A DNA stretch of 64,000 nucleotides, taken from JAIBJN01 sp963699495 (lineage in GTDB: Bacteria > Actinomycetota > Thermoleophilia > Gaiellales > Gaiellaceae). How positions within the stretch are numbered: position 1 is the stretch's first letter; each line of letters begins with the position of its first letter. The notes under the pieces were generated by a model, which saw only the letters and a program-made list of their open reading frames with translations, did no database searches and was not told where the DNA came from. The position numbers and the translations under genes are program-made. The stretch spans positions 430,883 to 494,882 of the forward strand of contig CAVOUB010000008.1 of NCBI GenBank assembly GCA_963699495.1, written 5' to 3'. This document shows, piece after piece, positions 41,224-51,707 of the stretch.

Positions 41224-41720
41224 CCGCTCCCGGCCGACTCGATCGCCTCGATCGCCTTGCGGAGCTCGACGATCGAGAGGAGCTGCTGCGTCGAGGCCTT
41301 GGCCGTCTCCAGGTCGCCGGCGTCGGCCAGCGACTGGACGCGATTGAGCTGGGTGCGCAGGGAGCGCAGGGTGTTGCCGAGCTGGTTCTGCAACGAGACG
41401 AGCTCGTCAGGGGCGTCTGCTGAAGCAACGCCCTCGATCGCCGCCTGGATCTGGTCGCGGAGCGGCGTCAGCTGCTGGGAGAACTCTTCTGCCGTCGTGG
41501 CGCTCGTCGGCAGCGCCTCGATCTTGTCGAGGAGCGCGCCGACCTGCTGGGCCTGGGCCTGGAGCTCGGTCGCGTCACCTCCGCCGTCACCGCCTCCCCC
41601 ACCGCCGCCCCCGCCGCACGCCGTGGCGAGGAGCAGGACGAGGAGGCCCGCGAGAAGTGCCCCAAGACGAGTTCGGCGCGGCACGAGGTTGTGCGGGACT
41701 GTAGCTCCCTGCGGGGACAT
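41220..41720 (-). CDS. hypothetical lipoprotein with Gly-rich linker and helical domain
   Basis: 166 residues from ATG 41720. A signal peptide with lipobox (LLVLLLATACGGG) precedes a run of glycines, then a three-helix-like domain (TELQAQAQQVGALLDKIEAL, EELVSLQNQLGNTLRSLRT-type, and ELRKAIEAIESAGSG). It is membrane-attached and of unknown function. It is tail-to-tail with the HAD gene, sharing four bases. Confidence 0.65.
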   Translation of the reverse strand: MSPQGATVPHNLVPRRTRLGALLAGLLVLLLATACGGGGGGGGGDGGGDATELQAQAQQVGALLDKIEALPTSATTAEEFSQQLTPLRDQIQAAIEGVASADAPDELVSLQNQLGNTLRSLRTQLNRVQSLADAGDLETAKASTQQLLSIVELRKAIEAIESAGSG

Positions 41721-41733
41721 CAAGCCATGCCGG

Positions 41734-43838
41734 CTAGACGATGCGCCAGTTGCGCGTCGCGGGTGTCTGGTCGACGTTGCCGTTCAGGTCGATCGCCCGC
41801 ACCTGGAACTTGTGGAGGCCCGCGCCCAGGCCGTTGTAGGTCTTCGGCGAGCTGCACGCCGTCCACGGGCCGTTCATGTGCTTGCACTGGAACCTGCCGC
41901 CCGCCCCGGCGCCGCTGAAGCGGAAGGTGGCCTTGTGCGAGCCGGTCGTGCCGGAGGGGCCGCTCGTGATCGTCGTGTTCGGCGGCGTGTCGTCCGGGAC
42001 GAGCCCGAGCGTCTTGGCCGCGTTCAGGCGGCCGCTCGTCGAGACCTGGGTCACGAGGCCTCCGATCACGTCGACGCCTCCGAGGATGGCGGCCTTGAGC
42101 TGCGCCACGGTCAGGGACGGGTTGTTCGCCAGCGCCAGCGCGGCGACGCCCGCCACGTGCGGGGTCGCCATCGAGGTCCCGCTGATCGTGTTGTAGGCGG
42201 CGCCCGTGTCGTTCAGGCACTTGACGGCGGTGTTGTCGACGAAGACCCCGTTGAAGTTGAACGTTTCGTCGCTGAGGAAGAGGAAGCGCAGGAAGACCGT
42301 CCCCATCCCGTCGAACGCGGAGAGGTCGTCGGTGGCGCGGATGAACGACCCGCCCGTCGTGCCCGACCAGGAGCCGAGGTCGGTCGGAGTATCCGTCGTC
42401 GTGCCGGCCAGGAGGACCAGGCCGTCGAAGCCGGTCTCGGAGTCGAGGCGGATCCAGTTCTCGACCATGCAGCCGGTGCGGCCGGCGAGGCTGAACGGGG
42501 CCAGCCGGCGAATCGTCCGCATGGAGTTGTCAGGGTAGTTCCCGGCGGGTGAGTCGGCCAGGCTGTAGGTGCCCGCCTTCTTCCGCGCCGACGTCCTGTT
42601 CCAGTTCGGAGCGCCGCCCGTGCGGTCGCCCCAGCGGGAGTTGAACGCCGCCGCGGTGCCCTCGTAGCCCTCCGTCGGGAAGCCCGCCGCGTTGCTGTAC
42701 GCGGGCCAGGTGCTGCGGATGTTCACGCCCGGGGCCGCCAGGTGCACGGCGGTCGCGCCGCGATTCGAGAAGCTGGCGATCACGTCGTTCGCGCCGGTGG
42801 CGGCGACGCAGATGACGTTCGGCGCGCTCGTGCCGCCCTGGGCGGGCGCCCGGTGCAGCTCGCACGGGTAGGTGTCGTTGGCGGCCCCGTTGGCTCGAGG
42901 TTCTTGCCCTCGTTCCCTGCGGCGAAGACGAAGAGCGTGTTCGCGCACGGGGCCGACTTGACCGCGTCGCTGATCGCCATGCTGAAGTCGCTGCTGCCGA
43001 AGCTCCCGTTGACGACGTCGGCACCGTTGGCGCACGCGTAGTTGATCCCGTCGATGATGGCGCTGTCGGGCAGGCCGCCGCTCGCGTCGGCGGCGCGGAC
43101 AGGCATGATGGAGACGTCCCAGTTGACGCCCGTGACGCCGAGGGCGTTGTTGCCCTCGGCCCCGATCGTCCCGGCGACGTGGGTGCCGTGGCCGTTGTAG
43201 TCGAACGGCGTCGTTGTCGTTCTGGATGAAGTCCCAGCCGTGCAGTGTCGTCGACGAAGCCGTTGCCGTCGTCGTCGCCGTTGCCCGCCGGGTCGTCGTT
43301 CACCCAGATGTTGTCGTTGAGATCGGGGTGGCTGTAGGCCACGCCGCTGTCGAGGACTGCGACGATCACGCTCGAGCTGCCGGTCGTCGTGTTCCAGGCC
43401 GACGGCGCGTCGATGTCCTTGCCCGACGCCTGGCTGAGCGCCGTAGAGCTGGCTGAACATGGGGTCGTTCGGGAGCACGTCGAGGTGTCTGACGTAGTTC
43501 GGCTCCGCGTAGAGCACGCTCGGGTCGTCCTCGAGCGCCGCGACGGCCTCCTCGACCGAGGCGCCGGGCGAGAGCTTGACGCGGGTCAGGCCGGGGAGCC
43601 CGAGGCTGCCGGCCGCGCGCGCGCCCTCGGCCGAGAGCGCCGCCGTCCTGGTCGGAGGCGCCGGCGCTGGTCTTGAAGCGGACGATCAGCTCGCCCGGGA
43701 CGTAGTTCTTCGAGCCGGTCATGTGCTGGAGACCGGCTCCGGACGTGGACGGGCCTTCGAGCCCGCGCCCGCGCCGGCGACACCGACGAGCAGCGCGACA
43801 AGGGTCGCCCCGAGCAATAGCCGCATCCGACCCCGCAT
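41734..43838 (-). pseudogene. secreted S8 subtilase gene broken by several frameshifts
   Basis: From ATG 43838 a signal peptide (MRLLLGATLVALLVGVAGAG) reads into a frame that changes near 43730. An I9-type pro-region follows (YVPGELIVRFKTSAGASDQD, MLYAEPNYVRHLDVLPNDPM), then the triad: Asp in IVAVLDSGVAYSHPDLNDN, His in GHGTHVAGTIGAEGNNALG, Ser in SGTSMATPHVAGVAALALAN. At least five frame changes occur between 43740 and 42890, while 42890-41734 is uninterrupted and includes a beta-sandwich C-terminal domain. Clustered frameshifts fit either a decaying gene or poor consensus in this GC-rich stretch. Confidence 0.7.
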
Positions 43839-43887
43839 CTGAACTGATCTTGGCGGAGTGCGAAGGAAAAGGGAAGAGGGCCGAGCG

Positions 43888-45120
<1,233 letters not shown>

Positions 45121-45144
45121 CTCGATACCGTTTAGACGCGCGAG

Positions 45145-46167
45145 ATGGCCTCCGAGGTTGCTACCCCGTCGAAATTGCCTTTCCCGCCCATGGAGGCGGA
45201 GCTCGTGGACGCGCTCCCCGAGGGCGACGGCTGGCAGTACGAGCCCAAATGGGACGGGTTCCGCGGGATCCTCGAGAACCTCGACGGCGAGCTTCACCTC
45301 TGGAGCCGCAACGCGCGCCCGCTCCTGCGCTACTTCCCCGAGCTCGAGGCCCTCGGCGAGCGGCTGCCGCCGAATTCGGCGGTCGACGGCGAGATCGTGA
45401 TCGAGCGCGAGGGAGGGCTCGACTTCGACGCCCTGCAGATGCGGCTCCACCCTGCGGAAAGCCGCGTGCGCAAGCTGTCGGCCGAGATCCCCGCGGGCTT
45501 CGTCGCCTTCGACGTGCTCCTCTGGGAGGGCGAGGCGTTCCACGACCGCCCGCTCGAGGAACGGCGGGCGCAGGTGGAGCGGCTGCCGTTCGACGTCTCA
45601 CCGGCGACGAGGGACCTGGCGGAGGCCCGCAGGTGGCTCGACCGGCTCGAGGTCGCCGGCTTCGACGGCGTCATCGCGAAGCGGCTGGGGCTCCCGTACA
45701 TGCCGGGCTCGCGCGAGGCGGTCCAGAAGGTGAAGGGCGAGAAGACGGCGGACTGCGTCGTCGTCGGGGTCACGTGGAGCGAGAAGGGGACCGGGATCGC
45801 GAGCCTCGCGCTGGGGCTCTACGACAAGGGCGAGCTGCGACCGGTCGGGTCGGCGCCGGCGACCGGGAAGAAGCGCGAGGAGATCCTCGAGCGCGTCGAG
45901 CCCCTCCTCGGCCCCAACCCGGAGCGCAAGCCCCGCGGCGCCCCGAGCCGCTGGAAGCCGAAGGCCGACCTGGAGTGGAGCTCGCTCCCGCCCGAGCTCG
46001 TCGTGGAGGTTCGCTACGACAAGTGGCAGAAGGGCCGCTTCCGCCACAACGCGCGCTTCCTCCGCTTCCGCCCGGACAAGAACCCGGAGCAGTGCACGGT
46101 CGACCAGGTCCGCCCGCGCCCGAAGAAGGGCGACCCTACGGTTCCGGGGCTTCTAGGCCGCGCGTAG
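45145..46167 (+). CDS. ligC: ATP-dependent DNA ligase, LigC type
   Basis: 340 residues. The adenylation motif I is QYEPKWDGFRGILENLDGEL with the nucleophilic Lys. Motifs II-IV are DGEIVIEREGGLDFDALQMR, AFDVLLWEGEAFHDRP and FDGVIAKRLGLPYMPGSREA. Motif V is AVQKVKGEKTADCVVVGVTW, and the OB fold ends ARFLRFRPDKNPEQCTVDQV. It is a stand-alone ligase (no polymerase or nuclease domain), typical of LigC. It is convergent with the ligD-polymerase gene 330 bp away. No Ku gene is in the window. Confidence 0.92.
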   Translation: MASEVATPSKLPFPPMEAELVDALPEGDGWQYEPKWDGFRGILENLDGELHLWSRNARPLLRYFPELEALGERLPPNSAVDGEIVIEREGGLDFDALQMRLHPAESRVRKLSAEIPAGFVAFDVLLWEGEAFHDRPLEERRAQVERLPFDVSPATRDLAEARRWLDRLEVAGFDGVIAKRLGLPYMPGSREAVQKVKGEKTADCVVVGVTWSEKGTGIASLALGLYDKGELRPVGSAPATGKKREEILERVEPLLGPNPERKPRGAPSRWKPKADLEWSSLPPELVVEVRYDKWQKGRFRHNARFLRFRPDKNPEQCTVDQVRPRPKKGDPTVPGLLGRA

Positions 46168-46179
46168 GGTCGGGGCCTC

Positions 46180-46464
46180 CTACAGGAGCACGACGAGAGC
46201 GGCCAGGAACGTGGCCGCACCCGCGAGGAGTCCCGAGGCCTCGCGGAAGTGCGGCGACAGCCACGCGACGCCGAGCAGGGCGCCCGCCACGAGCGGCAGG
46301 AAGAAGAGCCCGATGCTGAAACCCGCCACGAGGCTGAAGGTGAACAGCGCTCCGACGAGAAGCCAGGCCAGGAACCAGAGCCACCCGCGGCCCCCGGCGC
46401 GATCCCGTCGCCACATGACGAGCACCGCGGCGCCGATCAAGAGAGCCGGATAGAGAAGGATCAC
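46180..46464 (-). CDS. three-helix membrane protein of unknown function
   Basis: 94 residues from GTG 46464, composed of three hydrophobic helices (YPALLIGAAVLVMWRRDRAG, then FLAWLLVGALFTFSLVAGFS and FLPLVAGALLGVAWLSPHF). There is no motif of note. It lies between the two end-joining genes, 17 bp downstream of the palindrome at 46481-46503. Confidence 0.55.
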   Translation of the reverse strand: MILLYPALLIGAAVLVMWRRDRAGGRGWLWFLAWLLVGALFTFSLVAGFSIGLFFLPLVAGALLGVAWLSPHFREASGLLAGAATFLAALVVLL

Positions 46465-46480
46465 AACCCAAGTTTAGCCG

Positions 46481-46503
46481 CCAAGTAACAGGCTGTTACT
46501 TGG
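46481..46503. promoter_or_regulatory. 23-bp near-perfect palindrome at the ligD stop
   Basis: Arms CCAAGTAACAG and CTGTTACTTGG around a single G. It covers the ligD-polymerase stop codon and ends 17 bp before the downstream gene's start. Read as RNA it makes a stem of about 10 bp with a 3-nt loop without a U run, so it may act as a terminator or an operator. Confidence 0.6.
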
Positions 46504-47422
46504 CTTCGCCGGCATCCACGCCGGGGGGCTCGAGCCCGAGCTGGTCGAAGCGCGAAGCGAGGCTGACCTTCCGCCGCCACATGCCCGCCGTCAGGTCGCC
46601 GACCGCGGCGACGCGGTCGCGCATGGTCTCGAGCGTGAACGCCGCCGGGTCGACGCCGGGGACCTCCTCCCAGCGGAGCGGCGCGGAGGCGCGTGCGTCC
46701 GGGGTCGGCCGGATCGAGTAGGCGGATGCGATCGTGCGGTCGCGGGAGTTCTGGCCGTAGTCGACGAAGACGCCGCTTCGGTCGGCCACCTTCCAGGTCG
46801 TGGTGGCGACGTCCTGGTCGCCGATCCGCCGCTCCACCTCCTGCGCCAGCGCCTTGGCGAAGCGGCGCACCTCCGGGAAGCGGAGCTCGGGCTTGATCGG
46901 CGCGAGGATGTGGAAGCCGGTCGCGCCCGACGTCTTCGGAAAGCTCGCGAGGCCGAGCTCGTCCATGACCTCCTTGACGACGAGCGCGATCTCGGGCACC
47001 AGCTCCCACGGGTTCCCCTCGCTCGGGTCGAGGTCGATGAGCAGGTAGTCCGGGCGCTCGATGTCCGTGACGCGCGCGTGCCACGTGTGCAGCTCGATGC
47101 AGCCGAGGTTCACGATCCAGGCAAGGCTGGCGGCGTCGGTGACGACCGGGAAGTCGGCGGTGCGCCCGCTCCCGGGGAAGACGATGTGCACGGTCTCGAG
47201 CCAGTCCGGATGCGGGTTCGGCACACGCTTCTGGTAGAAGAACTCGCCCTCGACCCCGTGGGGGTAGCGCTTCATCTGCATCGGCCGCCGCTCCACGTGG
47301 TTGAGGACGTGAGGCGCCAGGTCGAGGTAGTACGCCACGAGGTCGCCCTTCGTCAGCCCCGGCCCGGGGAAGAAGACCTTGTCGAGATTGGTGAGCGCGA
47401 CGTCGCGGCGGCCGATCTGCAC
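46496..47422 (-). CDS. LigD-type polymerase/primase domain protein
   Basis: 308 residues from GTG 47422. PolDom motifs are LTNLDKVFFPGPGLTKGDLV, LLIDLDPSEGNPWELVPEIA (the metal-binding DxD), KTSGATGFHILAPIKPELRF and RDRTIASAYSIRPTPDARAS, with WKVADRSGVFVDYGQNSRDR before the last. It is an archaeo-eukaryotic-primase fold enzyme that fills ends with ribonucleotides in non-homologous end joining. It stands alone, with the ligase on a separate gene (45145-46167). The frame is open upstream of 47422 for a short extension. Confidence 0.93.
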   Translation of the reverse strand: MQIGRRDVALTNLDKVFFPGPGLTKGDLVAYYLDLAPHVLNHVERRPMQMKRYPHGVEGEFFYQKRVPNPHPDWLETVHIVFPGSGRTADFPVVTDAASLAWIVNLGCIELHTWHARVTDIERPDYLLIDLDPSEGNPWELVPEIALVVKEVMDELGLASFPKTSGATGFHILAPIKPELRFPEVRRFAKALAQEVERRIGDQDVATTTWKVADRSGVFVDYGQNSRDRTIASAYSIRPTPDARASAPLRWEEVPGVDPAAFTLETMRDRVAAVGDLTAGMWRRKVSLASRFDQLGLEPPGVDAGEAK

Positions 47423-47510
47423 GTCGCGAGGGTAGTGGAAACGCCCGGGCCGACTCGAAGAGATGGGGTCCGAGTGTCCCCGGCCGCGGGCGAGGTCTAT
47501 CGTGTGATGC

Positions 47511-48104
47511 GTGCCGCGTCCGCTTGGCGTGCCGTCTCTTCTGGTCCTCGGAGGGATCGCCTGGGCCGGAGTCCATCTGGTCGCGCACCGTGCGACCGAG
47601 CTCGCCGGCCCCTCCGGCGGTCACGCGCACGTCCACGGGGCAGGGCAGACCGCGTACCTCCCGACGTCGCTTTCGCTTTGTCTCTCGCTGGCGCTCGTCC
47701 TCGCCGCGGCCACGAGCGTGTACCCGCGCTGGCGGACGACCTCCGCACGCTCGCTCTGGTTGTTCGCAGCTGTGCCGTTGCTCGGGCTCTTCGCGGGCGC
47801 CGTCGTCGACTCCGGCGGTTCCCTGTCGGGCCTCGAGACGCATGTGGTCGAGCTGCTGCCCGTCGCGGGCCTTGTCCTCGTCGTGCAGATCGGGGTCGCG
47901 GTCGCCGCAGTCCGGGTCGCCCGGGGCCTCCTCGACGTCGTCGCCGGCACCGTGCGTGCCCTCGTCGGGCCACGGCCCCCACGCCCGGCTCCGATCCGCG
48001 GAAGCTCCGTCCTCGCCGACGCCGACCGTGTCCCGGCCGCGCGCCTGGCGCTCGGCGGGAGCCCTCGCGCCCCTCCGGGCTTCTCCCCGGCCTTCTGGGC
48101 CTGA
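47511..48104 (+). CDS. membrane protein with His-rich loop, copper-cluster member
   Basis: 197 residues, three to four helices. The first helix is GVPSLLVLGGIAWAGVHLVA and the loop GGHAHVHGAG contains three histidines, followed by SLCLSLALVLAAATSVYPRW. It has a Pro/Arg-rich cytoplasmic end. It heads the rightward cluster with Sco and two CtaG proteins, and proteins like it sit in copper/cytochrome-oxidase clusters in Actinobacteria. The function is inferred from the neighbourhood. Confidence 0.6.
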   Translation: MPRPLGVPSLLVLGGIAWAGVHLVAHRATELAGPSGGHAHVHGAGQTAYLPTSLSLCLSLALVLAAATSVYPRWRTTSARSLWLFAAVPLLGLFAGAVVDSGGSLSGLETHVVELLPVAGLVLVVQIGVAVAAVRVARGLLDVVAGTVRALVGPRPPRPAPIRGSSVLADADRVPAARLALGGSPRAPPGFSPAFWA

Positions 48105-48233
48105 GCCGGGACGCGCCCTCGGCGCCGTCCCGCTCACAGAAGGGAGCAGGGCCGCCTCGGCCCTCCGAAACCACGCGCGTCCCTCCCACGGCCGGGCCGG
48201 AGGGTGCGTACGGCAACACGCAGACCAGGGGCA

Positions 48234-48764
48234 ATGATGGAAAAACGCAACGCTGAGCAAGCAAACACGACGGTCGAACGTCCGAAACCCGGGGGTCGCG
48301 GTCGCTTCATCGCCTACTCGGTTGCGGCCTTCGCGGCCGCTCTCGGCACGGTGGTGCTTGCGCTCGTGATTTTCGCTCCCGAATCCACGACCGACGCCGG
48401 CGCACCCGGGAGCCCTCAGGAGGCAACCGGGTTCGTCCTCTTCGAGGACTACCACGCGACCCTGATCGTCTCGCCTGGCGCCGTCGGTGAGAACACGGTC
48501 GACGTCGTCCTCCTCCGCCATGACGGGGGCAGTGACACCGGCGTCTCGGACGTCGTGCTGTCGCTCAGGCAGCCGCTCGGCGGCACGGTGCTCGGCGACT
48601 TCCCCGCGCAGCCGGTGGCGGGAAGCCCCGGCACCTTCAGGGTCTCCGGCGTGTCGATTCCGTCCGCGGGCAAGTGGGAGTTCGGACTCTCCCTGAGCGG
48701 AGAGGGAGGAAACCCCGTCGGCAACACGATCATCCAGATCGGAGCAGCATCGGACGTCAACTGA
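48234..48764 (+). CDS. single-pass protein with FixH/YtkA-like outer domain
   Basis: 176 residues from ATG 48234 (a second ATG follows immediately). One helix (FIAYSVAAFAAALGTVVLAL) is followed by an extracytoplasmic beta domain (FEDYHATLIVSPGAVGENTV, DTGVSDVVLSLRQPLGGTVL, FRVSGVSIPSAGKWEFGLSL) that fits the FixH/YtkA fold. It may help copper delivery to oxidase. Assigned by fold pattern and linkage. Confidence 0.6.
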   Translation: MMEKRNAEQANTTVERPKPGGRGRFIAYSVAAFAAALGTVVLALVIFAPESTTDAGAPGSPQEATGFVLFEDYHATLIVSPGAVGENTVDVVLLRHDGGSDTGVSDVVLSLRQPLGGTVLGDFPAQPVAGSPGTFRVSGVSIPSAGKWEFGLSLSGEGGNPVGNTIIQIGAASDVN

Positions 48765-48801
48765 TCCTTTCCACGGCCGGGACAAGGGGCGCGACCGCCC
48801 G

Positions 48802-49506
48802 ATGAGGAAGGAGCTTGCGCTCGTGCTCGGCTTCATCGTGCTCGTCGCCTGCCCGGCGGCGGCTGCCCACGGCGGGGGTGGAGCGGCACTCGGCTACAAC
48901 TCCACGATCACGGAGGTCCGGCCGGCGATCCCGGGCGTGACCCTGGAGATCCTCGACGGCGACGACAGGCTTCTGCTCACGAACGAGGGCAGCGAGGAGG
49001 TCGTCGTTCTCGGCTACGAGGGGGAGCCGTACCTGCGCGTGACACGGGACGGCGTCTTCCGCAACGCCAACTCCCCGGCCACGTACCTGAACGAGGATCG
49101 CTACGGGCAGGCGGCGCTTCCCGACACCGCGAGCGCCGACGCCCCGCCGGACTGGGTGAAGATCGACGACGACCCGCGCGTCGAATGGCACGACCACCGC
49201 ATCCACTGGATGAGCACGAGCCCCCCGCCGGTCGTCCAGGCCGATCCGGACTCCTCGCACAGGATCCTGGACTGGCAGGTGCCGCTCGAGGTGAACGGCG
49301 AACCCGTGACGGTCGCTGGCAAACTGGACTACGAGCCGCCGAGCGAGAGCATGTTCTCGCCGATCCTGTTCGTTCCGCTCGCAGTCATCCTGCTCGTGGG
49401 CGCTGCGGCGTTGTGGGTCCAGAGACGAAACGAGAGGAGGAACGATGCGGCGCCCGGCAATCCTCTCGGCACTCGCGCTGCTCGCGGTCGCGACGGGGTG
49501 CGGTAG
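48802..49506 (+). CDS. exported membrane protein of the copper/oxidase cluster
   Basis: 234 residues: a signal peptide (MRKELALVLGFIVLVACPAA), about 170 residues of extracytoplasmic sequence (RPAIPGVTLEILDGDDRLLL, VLGYEGEPYLRVTRDGVFRN, WVKIDDDPRVEWHDHRIHWM), and a C-terminal helix (ILFVPLAVILLVGAAALWVQ). The HDHRIH run could bind copper. It overlaps the sco gene by 62 nt in another frame. Confidence 0.62.
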   Translation: MRKELALVLGFIVLVACPAAAAHGGGGAALGYNSTITEVRPAIPGVTLEILDGDDRLLLTNEGSEEVVVLGYEGEPYLRVTRDGVFRNANSPATYLNEDRYGQAALPDTASADAPPDWVKIDDDPRVEWHDHRIHWMSTSPPPVVQADPDSSHRILDWQVPLEVNGEPVTVAGKLDYEPPSESMFSPILFVPLAVILLVGAAALWVQRRNERRNDAAPGNPLGTRAARGRDGVR

Positions 49507-50059
49507 CGGCGGCGGGGCGTCCGTCCCTCCGGTCGGCACTGACGCCTCCGTCTTCGCCGGGGCAGAGCTCCCGGAGCCGACCCCCGCGCCGGAGATCGTC
49601 CTCGACGACCAGGAGGGGCGCCGCGTGCGCCTCTCCGACGAGCGTGGGAAGGTGGTGCTGGTGACGTTCCTCTACACGCGCTGCCCGGACGTCTGTCCGC
49701 TGATCGCCGAGAACCTGAACCGCGCGCTGGGCGCTCTGGGCAGCGACCGCTCGTCCGTCCGCGTGCTGGCCGTGAGCGTGGATCCCGAGGGAGACAGTTC
49801 GGCCCGCGTCCGCTCGTACGCGGCGATTCACCGGCTCCGGCCCGAGTTCCACTATCTCCTCGGCTCCAGGCAGGAGCTCGAGCCGGTGTGGCGGGCATAT
49901 GACGTCCTGGCGTTCGCGGCCGACCCGGAGAGCGAGGTCGTCGAGCACACGGCGCAGACCCTCCTCGTCGACCAGGAAGGGCACCGCCGAGTCGTCTACC
50001 CCGCCGACCTGACGACCGCCGAGGTCGTTCACGACGTCCGGGTCCTGCTCGAGGGATGA
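49445..50059 (+). CDS. SCO1/SenC family copper chaperone lipoprotein
   Basis: 204 residues. A lipobox (LLAVATGCGSG) precedes the thioredoxin-like fold. The copper site CxxxC is in FLYTRCPDVCPLIAENLNRA, and the conserved His is in VVEHTAQTLLVDQEGHRRVV. It delivers copper to the CuA centre of cytochrome oxidase on the outer face of the membrane. It is followed with a 4-nt overlap by ctaG. Confidence 0.92.
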   Translation: MRRPAILSALALLAVATGCGSGGGASVPPVGTDASVFAGAELPEPTPAPEIVLDDQEGRRVRLSDERGKVVLVTFLYTRCPDVCPLIAENLNRALGALGSDRSSVRVLAVSVDPEGDSSARVRSYAAIHRLRPEFHYLLGSRQELEPVWRAYDVLAFAADPESEVVEHTAQTLLVDQEGHRRVVYPADLTTAEVVHDVRVLLEG

Positions 50060-50931
50060 ACGCGCTCTTCGCCCACGGAGACCGCGTCCCGGTCTCGGAG
50101 CTCGGTGCAGCCTGGGAGGCGGAGCCGATCGTGCTCGTCACGGCCGCGGTCGCGCTTGCGCTCTTCGCGCAGGCCTTCATCCGTCTTCGCCGCCGCGGCC
50201 GGCGGGATCACGCCGGCTGGTCGCGGGCCGTCCTGTTCGTTGCCGGAGTCTCGGTCGGGACTCTCGCGCTGCTCTCCCCGCTCGACGCGATCGGCGAGGA
50301 GTACCTGATCTCGGCCCACATGCTCCAGCACGTCCTGATCGGCGACGTCGCGCCGGCGCTGATCCTCGTCGCGCTGCGCGGCCCGCTGCTCTTCTTCTTC
50401 CTTCCGCCGGCGATCCTTGGCCCGCTCGCCCGCGTGGAGTGGCTGCGCGCCGCGCTCGCGTTCCTCCTCCGCCCCCTCGTCAGCTTCGCCGTCTGGGCGC
50501 TGGTCTTCGCCGTCTGGCACGTGCCGGCTGCATACGACTTCGTCCTGACGCGCCAGTGGGCGCATGACCTCGAGCACGCCAGCTTCGTGATCGCCGGCCT
50601 GCTCGTCTGGACGCAGCTCGTCGACCCGGCCCGGCGCGGCATCCCCACCCTGTCGGGGCGGATCGCGTTCGCCGTCGCCCTCTTCGCCTGCGGGACGATT
50701 CTCGCCGACGTGCTGGTCTTCAGCTTCGAGCCGCTCTACGGCGCCTACGCCGCCCAGGACGAGCGTCTTCTCGGCCTGTCGCCGCTCATGGACCAGCGGC
50801 TCGCAGGCGTGGTGATGATGATCGAGCAGCTCGTCACACTGGGGCTCTGCACGGCCCTGCTCCTGCGCGAGCGCGAGCGCCGGACCGTCCGGCACCCCGC
50901 AGCCTCGGACGCCGTCGGGGCAGGGACGTGA
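50056..50931 (+). CDS. ctaG: caa3-type cytochrome oxidase assembly protein CtaG (first)
   Basis: 291 residues, about seven helices. The CtaG block AHMLQHVLIGDVAPALILVA carries the conserved His pairs (HMLQH). WALVFAVWHVPAAYDFVLTR, HDLEHASFVIAGLLVWTQLV and DQRLAGVVMMIEQLVTLGLC follow the family. It inserts or matures copper in oxidase subunit I. It overlaps sco by 4 nt and the second ctaG by 4 nt. Confidence 0.88.
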   Translation: MNALFAHGDRVPVSELGAAWEAEPIVLVTAAVALALFAQAFIRLRRRGRRDHAGWSRAVLFVAGVSVGTLALLSPLDAIGEEYLISAHMLQHVLIGDVAPALILVALRGPLLFFFLPPAILGPLARVEWLRAALAFLLRPLVSFAVWALVFAVWHVPAAYDFVLTRQWAHDLEHASFVIAGLLVWTQLVDPARRGIPTLSGRIAFAVALFACGTILADVLVFSFEPLYGAYAAQDERLLGLSPLMDQRLAGVVMMIEQLVTLGLCTALLLRERERRTVRHPAASDAVGAGT

Positions 50932-51707
50932 CCGGGGCCTCGCCCTACGCCTTCACGTTCGAGCCGCTCTTCCTCGCCTTCGCCGCGGTGGCGCTGGTCC
51001 TCTACGCGAGAGCGGCACGGGCCGAGCGGGCACCCTGGCCCAACGTCGCGGCTTTCGTCGTCGGTCTTCTGCTCCTCGCCGGGGCTTTGAACTCGCCGCT
51101 GGAGACGCTCGCCGTCGACTACCTGCTCCTCATCCACCTCCTGCAGAACGTGATGATCGCCGACTGGGCGCCGCCCCTCCTCGTCCTCGGGCTGACGCCC
51201 ACGATGCGGGCCGCCCTGGCGCGGCGCGGCGGGCGGCCGTTTGCATTCCTCACGCGCCCGAAGGTTGCGCTCCCGCTCTGGCTCGTCTGCTGGTACGGCA
51301 TCCATCTCGCCCTCTTCTACGACTTCGCGCTCCGGAACGCGTGGGTGCTGAACGTCGAGCACGCGCTGCTGATCGTGATCGGCCTCCTGTTCTGGTGGCC
51401 CGTCTTCTCGGCGGAGCCGCACCGGCTCTCGACGCCGCTCACCATCGCCTACCTCGGCGCGGGCTTCGTCGGCTCGATCTTCCTCGGGCTCGCGCTGACC
51501 TTCTCGCCGACGCCCATCTACGACTACTACACGGAGGTCGCGCGCATCTGGGGCCTCACCGCGGTGCAGGACCAGAACTTCGGCGGGATCCTCATGAGCA
51601 CGGAGCAGGCCATCGTCTTCTTCGCCGCGATCACCTACTTCCTCGTCCGGCTCCTGAAGGAGGAGGAGGCCAAGGAGCGGGAGCTCATGCGCCTCTCGGG
51701 AGACTGA
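50928..51707 (+). CDS. caa3-type cytochrome oxidase assembly protein CtaG (second)
   Basis: 259 residues from GTG 50928, about seven helices. Family blocks are DYLLLIHLLQNVMIADWAPP, LVCWYGIHLALFYDFALRNA, VLNVEHALLIVIGLLFWWPV and DQNFGGILMSTEQAIVFFAA. It is clearly a paralogue of the preceding gene but not identical. One His of the HMLQH pair is replaced here (LIHLLQN), so its copper chemistry may differ. Tandem CtaG genes are seen in several Actinobacteria. Confidence 0.87.
   Translation: MTGASPYAFTFEPLFLAFAAVALVLYARAARAERAPWPNVAAFVVGLLLLAGALNSPLETLAVDYLLLIHLLQNVMIADWAPPLLVLGLTPTMRAALARRGGRPFAFLTRPKVALPLWLVCWYGIHLALFYDFALRNAWVLNVEHALLIVIGLLFWWPVFSAEPHRLSTPLTIAYLGAGFVGSIFLGLALTFSPTPIYDYYTEVARIWGLTAVQDQNFGGILMSTEQAIVFFAAITYFLVRLLKEEEAKERELMRLSGD

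Noticed and set aside
46461..48836. 791-residue leftward ORF
   Set aside because: Only part overlaps real genes and none of it aligns with a protein family; the LigD polymerase lies in another frame.
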